From the NCBI GenBank assembly GCA_039908285.1, contig JAMOBE010000037.1:1-31581 (forward strand): a stretch of 31,581 nucleotides of DNA. The letters run 5' to 3'. Under the pieces are notes generated by a model. It saw only the letters and a list, made by a program, of their open reading frames with translations. It had not been told where the DNA came from and searched no databases. The translations under genes and the position numbers were made by a program. Source of the DNA: JAMOBE01 sp039908285 (lineage in GTDB: Bacteria > Pseudomonadota > Alphaproteobacteria > Rhodospirillales > Rhodospirillaceae). Below, piece by piece: positions 16,185 to 22,135 of the stretch. The number at the start of each line of letters is the position of its first letter. The first letter of the stretch is position 1.

Positions 16185-17108
16185 CTAGGCCGCCGTCCCC
16201 TCCGCGTGCAGCTTGAGCGCGCCGTAGATGAAGTCATGGGTCGGCGTGGCGACTCCGAGGTCGCGTCCGAGTCGGGACACCGCACCCGACAGCCACGGCA
16301 ACTCGAGCCGCCGCCCCCTTTTCAGGTCATGGTACATCGACGAGCTGCTGGCCGGATCCAGGCTGTCGGCCTGTTTCATATTGCGGTCCACTTGATCGTC
16401 CTTGAGGCCGACCCCCCTGGCTTTGGCGACGGCGCACACCTCGGCGACGGCCGTGCGGAACATCTCGCGGGTAACTGCATCGCCGCGCACCGCGCCGATG
16501 GGCATGCGGGTCAGCGACGTCATGCCGCTGTAGGCGGCGAGGAACGAGAACTTGCCCCAGATGTCCACCATCACCCGATTGCTGAGCACGGCGTCGATGC
16601 GGGCCTTGACGCAGGCGGCGTGAAAGTCGGCGAGTCGGGATGACCCATGGCCGTCAAGCTCTCCGAACACCAGCTTGGCGTTGGTGCCGGTGTGGGTGAT
16701 GACGCCCGGATCGGAGATTTCCGACACGATGTAGGTGCAGCCGCCGGCGACGTGCTCCCTGCCCAGGGTGGCGGTCAGGGTATCGACGGCGGTGACGCCG
16801 TTCTGGAACGATATGACGACGGTGTCCGGGCCGATCAGGGCCTTGCAGCCCTCCGCCGCGGCGTCGGTGTCGTAGAGCTTCACCCCCAGCATGACCACGT
16901 CGCAGGGGCCGATGGTGGCCGGATCGTCGGTGGCCTGGGGAGAGGGAAGGTGGACGTCACCGTTGCGGCTGATCACCCGCAGGCCATTGGCGCGGATGGC
17001 GGCCAGGTGCGCTCCCCGCGCGACAAAATGGACGTCGACTCCCGAGTCGGCCAGCCTGGCCCCGTAATAGCCCCCAACGCCGCCGGTTCCGTAGATGGCG
17101 ATCTTCAT
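16185..17108 (-). CDS. panE: 2-dehydropantoate 2-reductase family protein
   Basis: A 307-residue ketopantoate reductase (ApbA/PanE). It would reduce 2-dehydropantoate to pantoate with NADPH in the pantothenate and CoA pathway. The N-terminal motif is YGTGGVGGYYGARLA (6-20). Other landmarks are GVKLYDT, SFQNGV, the catalytic-lysine region DIWGKFSFLAAYSGM, and SSSMYHDLKRGRRLELPWLSG split over the substrate site. A strong GGGGGAGG lies about 8 nt before the ATG. Paralogues in this family act on other 2-keto acids, so the exact substrate is not certain. No other pantothenate gene is nearby. The 95 bp upstream to ribF show only the edge of a repeat. Confidence 0.87.
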   Translation of the reverse strand: MKIAIYGTGGVGGYYGARLADSGVDVHFVARGAHLAAIRANGLRVISRNGDVHLPSPQATDDPATIGPCDVVMLGVKLYDTDAAAEGCKALIGPDTVVISFQNGVTAVDTLTATLGREHVAGGCTYIVSEISDPGVITHTGTNAKLVFGELDGHGSSRLADFHAACVKARIDAVLSNRVMVDIWGKFSFLAAYSGMTSLTRMPIGAVRGDAVTREMFRTAVAEVCAVAKARGVGLKDDQVDRNMKQADSLDPASSSSMYHDLKRGRRLELPWLSGAVSRLGRDLGVATPTHDFIYGALKLHAEGTAA

Positions 17109-17200
17109 GGCGCAGTCCTCCCCCGTACTCCCCCGTTCGGGCGCGGATCATAAACGCAGTCGTGGGAGAAAGGCCAGAGGGAGATGACGGAAAACCGGCC

Positions 17201-17241
17201 CCCTCATCCAAACCTTTTCCCCCGGAGGGGAGGGGAGGGGG
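17201..17241. repeat. Degenerate palindromic-repeat-like element overlapping the end of ribF
   Basis: A pyrimidine-rich left part (CCTCATCCAAACC, CTTTTCCCCC) faces GGAGGGGAGGGGAGGGGG. The composition and layout match the dispersed family, though pairing is imperfect. The ribF stop (17204-17206) lies inside it, so the last dozen residues of RibF are encoded by repeat sequence. Confidence 0.55.
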
Positions 17242-18199
17242 CTTCATGAGTCCACAGGTGCCGCTCGGCCAGAATCGCCCGGGCGCGGAGGCAGTCCTCG
17301 GCCATCTGGGCCTGGAGGGCATCCCGCCCCTCGAAGCGCCGCTCGGGCCGCAGGTACTCCACCAGGGCCACCCGCAGGTGCTGGTGATAGAGATCCCCGG
17401 CGAAGTCGAACAGGTGGACCTCCAGCAGCGGCGGTCGGTCGTCGAAGCTCGGCCGGCGGCCGAAGTTGGCCACGCCGTCGTGCCACACGGTGGCGGTGCC
17501 GTGGTCGATGCCGGCCCGCACCGCATAGACGCCGGTCGCCGGGGGCTGGTACTCCCCAAGGTGCAGGTTGGCGGTGGGATAGCCGAGTTCGCGGCCCCGG
17601 CGGTCGCCGGTCTCGACCCGGCCCTCCACCTCCCAGTCGTGGCCCAGGACCGCCGCCGCCGCCGCCGGACGTCCGCCCACCAGGTGGCCGCGGACCCGGG
17701 TCGAGGAATAGATGTCGCCATCCGGAGCCTTGACCGCATCCACGGTGGTGACGGCGAACCCGCGCACCGCGCCGGCCTCCATGAGGAAGGCCGCGTCGCC
17801 CCCGCGGTTGCGGCCGAAAAGGTAGTCGTAGCCCACCACCACGTGGCGGACCTCCAGGCTCCGCACCAGCACCAGGTCCACGAACTCCGCCGCCGTGTGG
17901 CTCGCAAAGTCCCGGTCGAAGTGCTGGGCGATGACGAAGTCCACCCCGAGTGCCTCGATGAGGCGGGCCTTGATGCGAAACGGCGTCAGGCGGAACGGCT
18001 CGACGGTGGGACCGAACAGCGCGCGGGGGTGGGGCTCGAAGGTCAGCACCCCCGCCGGCGTCCCTATGCTGCGGGCAATGTCCAGAGCGGCGCCGATCAC
18101 GGCCTGATGACCGCGATGCACCCCGTCGAAGTTGCCGAGCGCAACGACGGCTCCGCGTGCCTCGGCGGGAAGTTCGGTGAAGTGGCGGTATAGGCGCAT
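17204..18199 (-). CDS. ribF: Bifunctional riboflavin kinase / FMN adenylyltransferase
   Basis: A 331-residue RibF that phosphorylates riboflavin to FMN and adenylylates FMN to FAD. The N-terminal nucleotidyltransferase has GNFDGVHRGHQAVI (the HxGH-type site) and YSSTRVRGHL. The C-terminal flavokinase has GRELGYPTANLHL and NFGRRPSFDD. The length is normal, but the last residues (EAPSPPLRGKRFG) do not look like RibF and come from repeat DNA. The ATG at 18199 starts the well-conserved N-terminus. It is divergent from the M23 peptidase gene. FAD supply fits the flavoenzymes nearby (TrmFO), but no operon link exists. Confidence 0.95.
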   Translation of the reverse strand: MRLYRHFTELPAEARGAVVALGNFDGVHRGHQAVIGAALDIARSIGTPAGVLTFEPHPRALFGPTVEPFRLTPFRIKARLIEALGVDFVIAQHFDRDFASHTAAEFVDLVLVRSLEVRHVVVGYDYLFGRNRGGDAAFLMEAGAVRGFAVTTVDAVKAPDGDIYSSTRVRGHLVGGRPAAAAAVLGHDWEVEGRVETGDRRGRELGYPTANLHLGEYQPPATGVYAVRAGIDHGTATVWHDGVANFGRRPSFDDRPPLLEVHLFDFAGDLYHQHLRVALVEYLRPERRFEGRDALQAQMAEDCLRARAILAERHLWTHEAPSPPLRGKRFG

Positions 18200-18236
18200 G
18201 GCCTCGCGGTACCTGATCCTCGGCGTCGGGCAGGGA

Positions 18237-18265
18237 ACGGTAGTCCATCACTCCGCCCGACGCAA
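18237..18265 (-). promoter_or_regulatory. Candidate ribF promoter
   Basis: On the minus strand TTGCGT (18260-18265) and TACCGT (18237-18242) are separated by 17 bp. Each matches half of the consensus. The predicted transcript would start about 30 nt ahead of the ribF ATG. The box lies immediately beside direct-repeat copy 1. Confidence 0.35.
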
Positions 18266-18266
18266 A

Positions 18267-18312
18267 CCATTTGCAGCCGGTTCCCGGCAGGGCCATTTGC
18301 AGCCGGTTCCCG
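18267..18312. repeat. Two exact 20-bp direct repeats in the ribF/M23 divergent promoter region
   Basis: CCATTTGCAGCCGGTTCCCG occurs at 18267-18286 and 18293-18312, a 26-bp period (about 2.5 helical turns) with a 6-bp spacer. Copy 2 contains the -35 candidate of the peptidase gene and copy 1 lies directly upstream, next to the ribF -35. The layout suits a pair of sites for one regulator, but a chance local duplication is possible. Confidence 0.9.
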
Positions 18313-18324
18313 ACCGGGTATAGA
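18297..18324 (+). promoter_or_regulatory. Candidate promoter of the M23 peptidase gene
   Basis: TTGCAG (18297-18302) and TATAGA (18319-18324) are 16 bp apart. The -10 matches four of six consensus bases, the -35 three. A start near 18332 gives a leader of about 34 nt to the ATG at 18366. Confidence 0.45.
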
Positions 18325-18359
18325 CCTGCTATTCATCCTCTCCCCCGAATCGACGGAGC

Positions 18360-19379
18360 ATGACGATGCGACAAGGTGTCCCGACAGGTCTTGCCGTTAT
18401 GGTCGCGGTGTGGAGCGCGACCATGCCGGTCGCCGCCGCTCCCGAGCTTGAGGCGCCGCGGCTCGATCTTCCCGTGCAATGCGTGGTGGGCCGAGACTGC
18501 TGGGTGACCAAGTACGTGGACCTGGATCCGGGACCCGAGATGCGGGACTTCGCCTGCGGGCGTCTCGCCGACAACGGCCACAAGGGCACCGACTTCGCCG
18601 TTCGCGATGGCCGGGCCATGGAGGCGGGGGTCATCGTCCGGGCCGCCGCCGCCGGCACGGTGCTTGGGATACGCGACGGCATGGACGACGTCAGCACCCG
18701 CACCACCGGCCTTGCGGCCGTCAAGGACAAGGAGTGCGGCAACGGCGTGGTGCTGGGCCATGGCCGCGACTGGCACACCCAGTACTGCCACCTGCGCAAG
18801 GGCAGCGTCCGGGTGAGGAAGGGGGATGAGGTCAAGGCCGGAGCGCCGCTTGGCATGATCGGGCTGTCGGGAGCCTCCGAGTATCCCCACCTCCACTTCG
18901 AGGTGCGTCGGTCCGGCAAGACGGTGGACCCCTTCGTCGGCGATGGGGTGAGCGCCACCTGCGGCCTCGGCGACAGGCGCCTGTGGAGCGACAACGCGGC
19001 GGCCATTCTGACCTATCGGCCGGTGGCCGTCTTCAACTCGGGCCTTTCCGCCACTCCGCCCGACGAAGTGACGGCCCGCGCCGGAGCCCTCGCGTCCAAC
19101 AGCTTCCCAGCCGACGCCGAGGCCATGATCGCCTGGGCCGAGGTGTTGGGGCTGAAGGCCGGGGACGTAATCGATTTCGCCGTGCGTCTTCCCGACGGCA
19201 AGATCCGCAGCGACCGGATGAAGGTGGACAAGAGCGTCCTGCACCTGTTCCCCCGGATGTCCATGAAGCGCACCGGCGAGCGGTGGCCGGCGGGGCGCTA
19301 TCAGCTCGAGGTCTCGGTATCCCGCCCCTCCCATCTCGGCGAGCCGGTCGTCACCCGCAGCGAAACCGTGGTGCCATGA
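18360..19379 (+). CDS. Secreted M23 (LytM-type) metallopeptidase domain protein
   Basis: A protein of up to 339 residues with a signal peptide (about 1-27, cleavage near PVAAA). The M23/Duplicated-hybrid-motif domain follows at about 65-195. Zinc ligands are intact: His74 and Asp78 in GHKGTDFAV, then His177 and His179 in YPHLHFEVR, with His144 in YCHLRKG. It should act on peptidoglycan cross-links in the periplasm or regulate such enzymes. The C-terminal 130 residues (beta-rich, PDEVTARAG onward) match no family I recognise and may bind cell wall or partners. GGAG at 18355-18358 is too close to the first ATG (18360) but 7 nt from the second (18366), which I take as the true start (337 residues). 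It overlaps the next gene as ATGA. Confidence 0.9.
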   Translation: MTMRQGVPTGLAVMVAVWSATMPVAAAPELEAPRLDLPVQCVVGRDCWVTKYVDLDPGPEMRDFACGRLADNGHKGTDFAVRDGRAMEAGVIVRAAAAGTVLGIRDGMDDVSTRTTGLAAVKDKECGNGVVLGHGRDWHTQYCHLRKGSVRVRKGDEVKAGAPLGMIGLSGASEYPHLHFEVRRSGKTVDPFVGDGVSATCGLGDRRLWSDNAAAILTYRPVAVFNSGLSATPPDEVTARAGALASNSFPADAEAMIAWAEVLGLKAGDVIDFAVRLPDGKIRSDRMKVDKSVLHLFPRMSMKRTGERWPAGRYQLEVSVSRPSHLGEPVVTRSETVVP

Positions 19380-19690
19380 AGGGGTGGATGGTCCTGGTGC
19401 TGGTGCCGCTCATCACCGGATGCGCACCAGCCAACCGCTGGACCAGGAGCGACGCCCCCCCAAACCAGGCGGATCGGGATTGGGCGCAGTGTCGCCGGGC
19501 AGCCGATCGCGAGGTTCTGGGGCGGTCGCCCCGGTCCTATGACGCCGACATCGGCATCGCCGCCGGTCCCGACTCCGGCCGCGGCAACCCGCTGGCCATG
19601 GCCTCCCGCCAGCAGGACGAAAAGGCGCACGAACGCGCCGTCGGCTCCTGCATGACCGGTCTCGGATACCGTTTGACGCCGACGAAGTGA
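19376..19690 (+). CDS. Small lipoprotein of unknown function
   Basis: A 104-residue protein with a lipoprotein signal: a short positive start, a hydrophobic stretch and the lipobox ITGC, placing the lipidated Cys at residue 16. The mature part has two more cysteines (WAQCRRAADRE and VGSCMTGLGYRL) that may form a disulfide, and ends in GYRLTPTK. This Cys...CM..LGY layout recurs in small proteobacterial lipoproteins of unknown role. The start overlaps the peptidase stop as ATGA, so both are probably made together and may act together at the envelope. Frame and coupling make it convincing. Confidence 0.82.
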   Translation: MKGWMVLVLVPLITGCAPANRWTRSDAPPNQADRDWAQCRRAADREVLGRSPRSYDADIGIAAGPDSGRGNPLAMASRQQDEKAHERAVGSCMTGLGYRLTPTK

Positions 19691-19702
19691 CGCTCATGCC
19701 CC

Positions 19703-19822
19703 CCCAGGGCAATCGGGTGAACCTATCAAAAGCCCTCTCCCCCTCGAGGGGGAGAGGGAGCATCCGTTGCCAGTCCGTTTTCACTCTTCAAGACGTTCTC
19801 TCTTTCACCCCATTGCCCTGGG
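19703..19822. repeat. 120-bp element bounded by 19-bp inverted repeats
   Basis: CCCAGGGCAATCGGGTGAA (19703-19721) matches the reverse complement of TTCACCCCATTGCCCTGGG (19804-19822) at 18 of 19 positions. The 82 bp between them hold a perfect copy of the dispersed palindrome. The layout recalls a small non-autonomous element with terminal inverted repeats, or a large stem ending the lipoprotein transcript. I see no target-site duplication and no coding capacity. Confidence 0.65.
19733..19758. repeat. Dispersed palindromic repeat, copy 4
   Basis: The perfect 26-bp palindrome, identical to copies 1 and 2, lying 43 bp after the lipoprotein stop and inside the 120-bp inverted-repeat element. It may act as a terminator hairpin for the peptidase-lipoprotein pair. 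Confidence 0.9.
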
Positions 19823-19824
19823 CG

Positions 19825-19852
19825 TTAACCAGTCGTAAGCAATTCTTATGAT
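19825..19852 (+). promoter_or_regulatory. Candidate promoter of the FBP aldolase/phosphatase gene
   Basis: TTAACC (19825-19830) and TATGAT (19847-19852) lie 16 bp apart in a locally AT-rich patch, unusual in this GC-rich region. The -10 matches five of six consensus bases, the -35 four. The start would fall near 19860, giving a leader of almost 200 nt. Confidence 0.5.
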
Positions 19853-19866
19853 ATCCTGAACGTTGT

Positions 19867-20009
19867 GAAAGATCTCCGCCGGAATGGAGCGGAGGCGGTT
19901 CCCTCGTCTTCCTGCCGGATGGATGGTTCAGGATGAATCATCGGTTCGGACCCTGGGGCTTTTTCTGCGAGAGATCTTTCCTTTCCGCCGTCGTCCGGAT
20001 GGCGGGAAG
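19867..20009 (+). promoter_or_regulatory. Long potentially structured 5' leader, possible cis-regulatory RNA
   Basis: The 190-nt leader has several paired elements. GAAAGATCTC (19867-19876) is the exact complement of GAGATCTTTC (19971-19980) and would close a 94-nt domain. Inside, CTCCGC/GCGGAG (19874-19894, competing with the closing stem) and GATGGTTCA/TGAATCATC (19922-19942, one G-U, 3-nt loop) can pair. After it, CTTTCCGCC/GGCGGGAAG (19981-20009, one G-U) forms a hairpin 37 nt before the ribosome site. A GGGGC-TTTTT stretch (19955-19964) lies within the domain and could be part of an attenuator. It matches no riboswitch I recognise. Confidence 0.4.
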
Positions 20010-20056
20010 AAGCGGTTGATTTCACGGAATCGCCAAGCCAGGAAGTGGAGGCAGCC

Positions 20057-21157
20057 ATGAAGATCACTCTCAGCGTCATCAAGGCGGACATCGGTTCGGT
20101 GGGCGGTCATATCCGTCCCTCACGGCGCCTTGTCGACACCGTGCGGGCTCATGTGGTCGAGCACGGCCGGGAATTTCTTATCGACTCCTGTATCAGCTTT
20201 ACCGGTGATGATATCGCCATCCTGATGACCCACGAGCGGGGCTCCGGCGACGAGGTCGTGCACAAGCTGGCCTGGGACGCTTTTCTTGCCGGGACCGCGG
20301 CGGCCCGGGAGCAGGGGCTCTATGGCGCCGGCCAGGACCTGCTCAAGGATGCGTTCTGCGGCAACGTGCGCGGCATGGGGCCGGCGGTGGCGGAAATGAC
20401 CATCGACGAGCGGACCGCCGAGCCGTTCCTGTTCTTCGCCGCCGACAAGACCGATCCTGGCGCCTACAATCTTCCCCTGTACCTGGGGTTCGCCGACCCC
20501 ATGAACACGCCGGGTCTGCTGCTGGTGCCAGGCATGGCGGAAGGGTTCCGTTTCGTCATTCTCGATGTGGCGCACACCGAGGGGGATCGGATCATCGAGC
20601 TCAACGCGCCGGAGAACCTCTACGACATCGCGGTCCTTCTCCGGGACCAGGAGCGCTATGTGGTCGAGTCCGTGTGGTCGCGGGCGACCGGTGAGCAGGC
20701 GGCGGCCATTTCCACCTCCCGGCTGCACAACATCGCCGGCAAGTACACCGGCAAGGATGACCCGGTGATGCTGGTCCGCGTGCAGAACGCGTTCCCGGCG
20801 ACCGGCGAGATCCTGGCCCCCTTCAACACCGCTCATTATGTCGCCGGCGGCATGCGCGGTTCCCACCAGATGCCGCTGATGCCGGTCCTGCAGAATTCGG
20901 GGATCAGCTATTTCGATGGACCGCCCATCGTCAGTTGCGCCGCCTTCTCCATGAAGGGGGGCCGTTTCACCGAGCCGGTGGACGCCTTCGACCATCCCTT
21001 CTGGGACCGGGTGCGGGCTCGCGCCTCCGACAAGGCGGCGGAGATGCGGCGTCAGGGATTCTTCGGTGCCGCCATGCTGCCGATGATCGAGCTTGAGTAC
21101 ACCGGCATCACCACGCGGCTCGCGACTCTCGATGACCGCTTCACGGTGCGTGCCTGA
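20057..21157 (+). CDS. Fructose-1,6-bisphosphate aldolase/phosphatase, archaeal type (class V FBPase)
   Basis: A 366-residue enzyme of the bifunctional family that joins triose phosphates and dephosphorylates the product to fructose 6-phosphate in one active site, forcing the gluconeogenic direction. Family blocks run the full length: SVIKADIGSVGGHIRPS, LYGAGQDLLKDAF, ADKTDPGAYNLPLY, NIAGKYTGKDDPVM and ELEYTG. The Schiff-base lysine is Lys233, with Tyr230 and Tyr348, at the spacing known for the Sulfolobus enzyme. Expected metal ligands Asp11, His18, Asp51, Asp52, Gln93, Asp130, Asp234 and Asp235 are present. The ATG at 20057 has GGAGG 5 nt upstream; the in-frame GTG at 20045 would overlap that site. 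The family is mostly archaeal or from deep-branching bacteria, so transfer is likely. It stands alone, with its own promoter and long leader. Confidence 0.93.
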   Translation: MKITLSVIKADIGSVGGHIRPSRRLVDTVRAHVVEHGREFLIDSCISFTGDDIAILMTHERGSGDEVVHKLAWDAFLAGTAAAREQGLYGAGQDLLKDAFCGNVRGMGPAVAEMTIDERTAEPFLFFAADKTDPGAYNLPLYLGFADPMNTPGLLLVPGMAEGFRFVILDVAHTEGDRIIELNAPENLYDIAVLLRDQERYVVESVWSRATGEQAAAISTSRLHNIAGKYTGKDDPVMLVRVQNAFPATGEILAPFNTAHYVAGGMRGSHQMPLMPVLQNSGISYFDGPPIVSCAAFSMKGGRFTEPVDAFDHPFWDRVRARASDKAAEMRRQGFFGAAMLPMIELEYTGITTRLATLDDRFTVRA

Positions 21158-21163
21158 AGGTCG

Positions 21164-21194
21164 GTGGAGGCACTCCCTTTCGTCGTGCCTCCAC
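21164..21194. terminator. Hairpin after the FBP aldolase/phosphatase gene
   Basis: GTGGAGGCAC and GTGCCTCCAC form a perfect 10-bp stem with an 11-nt loop, 6 bp past the stop. A second small hairpin follows (CGGAA/TTCCG, 21196-21210). No T-run follows on either strand, so it may protect the 3' end rather than terminate by itself. Confidence 0.6.
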
Positions 21195-21212
21195 ACGGAA
21201 CGTACTTCCGAC

Positions 21213-21268
21213 TAACCCGCTTCAAAGATCAAGCCAGCATCCGCCGGATCGGTGAGAAAAGCGGGTTA
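21213..21268. terminator. Inverted repeat between convergent genes
   Basis: TAACCCGCTT (21213-21222) and AAGCGGGTTA (21259-21268) are exact complements around a 36-nt loop that holds another small palindrome (ATCCG-C-CGGAT). The right arm includes the stop codon of the response regulator. On the minus strand the first arm runs AACCCGCTTTT. It probably serves as an end point for both converging transcripts. Confidence 0.5.
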
Positions 21269-22135
21269 AGCGCTCCCGACAAGGTTGGCAATCGACCGAG
21301 CGAATTCCTCAGCCACGGCGCTTACTTCGCAGGATGACAGCACGCCATCGAACACCGCCTGGTCCAGACCGCCCCCGGTCTCCACTCCCCTCGTTCCCGC
21401 CCCCATCGCCAGCAGAACAGGCAGTCGCCTCGGGCAGGACGTGCGCATCATCCTCGCCACCGCGTCCGCCGGCATGTCGCCGGTATCCTCGGCGATCACC
21501 ACCAGGGCGGGGGACAACTCGATCACATGCCGCAGGAACCTGATGCCGCTGTCGATGTGAACCACGACGAAGCCCAGGTTTTCGAACGCGGTCTGGCAAC
21601 CGGACAGGGCATCCGGATTGGCGGCCACCATGACGGCCGTCCTGGGCTCGGTATCCGCCACGGCCTCGAGGTTGTCGACCTCGTCGTCGTCAAGCCGGGT
21701 CTCGTCGCACTCCATGGAGCGATACAGGGCGAACATCTGCATCTGCTTCCTGACCGTCATGCGCGTGACCTGGGCCAGACGCGCCTCGATGGTGGCGAGA
21801 AGCAGTTCGTAATCGACCGGCTTGGTGACGTAGTCCTCGACGCCAAGCCTCTTGCCCTTGATCACCTGCTCGCGATCGGCGAGGGCCGTGAGGAGCACCA
21901 CGGGGATGTCGGCAAGCTCCGGGTGTTCATTGCGCAACGTCTCGACGAAGGCATAGCCGTCCATTTCCGGCATCATCACGTCGCTGAGGACCAGATCGGG
22001 CTTGTGGGCGATCACCGCCGCCAATCCCTCTCGGCCGTTCGTCGCCTCCAGCGTCTCGTAGTCACTGAAGCGAAGTTCCTCGACGATCTGTTTGCGGAGG
22101 ATGGGATCATCCTCGATGCAAAGGATCACGGGCAT
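21266..22135 (-). CDS. Response regulator with one intact and one degenerate receiver-like domain
   Basis: A 289-residue protein. The receiver domain (1-122) is complete: acidic pair Asp9/Asp10, phospho-acceptor Asp52 in VLSDVMMPEMDGY, Thr in LLTALADRE and Lys in DYVTKPVDY. A linker rich in Asp/Glu (about 130-150) leads to a second domain (about 151-289) with the alternating pattern of a receiver (TAVMVAANPDALSGCQTAF, ALVVIAEDTGD, LPVLLAMGAGTRG) but without a convincing phosphorylation site. There is no DNA-binding or enzymatic output, so it probably signals by protein contact or feeds a phosphorelay. The ATG at 22135 begins the receiver; the frame upstream lies inside the kinase gene. It overlaps the kinase by 29 bp. 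Confidence 0.88.
   Translation of the reverse strand: MPVILCIEDDPILRKQIVEELRFSDYETLEATNGREGLAAVIAHKPDLVLSDVMMPEMDGYAFVETLRNEHPELADIPVVLLTALADREQVIKGKRLGVEDYVTKPVDYELLLATIEARLAQVTRMTVRKQMQMFALYRSMECDETRLDDDEVDNLEAVADTEPRTAVMVAANPDALSGCQTAFENLGFVVVHIDSGIRFLRHVIELSPALVVIAEDTGDMPADAVARMMRTSCPRRLPVLLAMGAGTRGVETGGGLDQAVFDGVLSSCEVSAVAEEFARSIANLVGSA

Noticed and set aside
18200..18362. FMN riboswitch ahead of ribF
   Set aside because: The short gap lacks the conserved FMN-element sequences; direct repeats are the only notable structure.
20045..20056. Earlier GTG start for the FBP aldolase/phosphatase
   Set aside because: Its codons include the GGAGG ribosome site of the ATG at 20057, and the family begins at MKITLSVIKAD.
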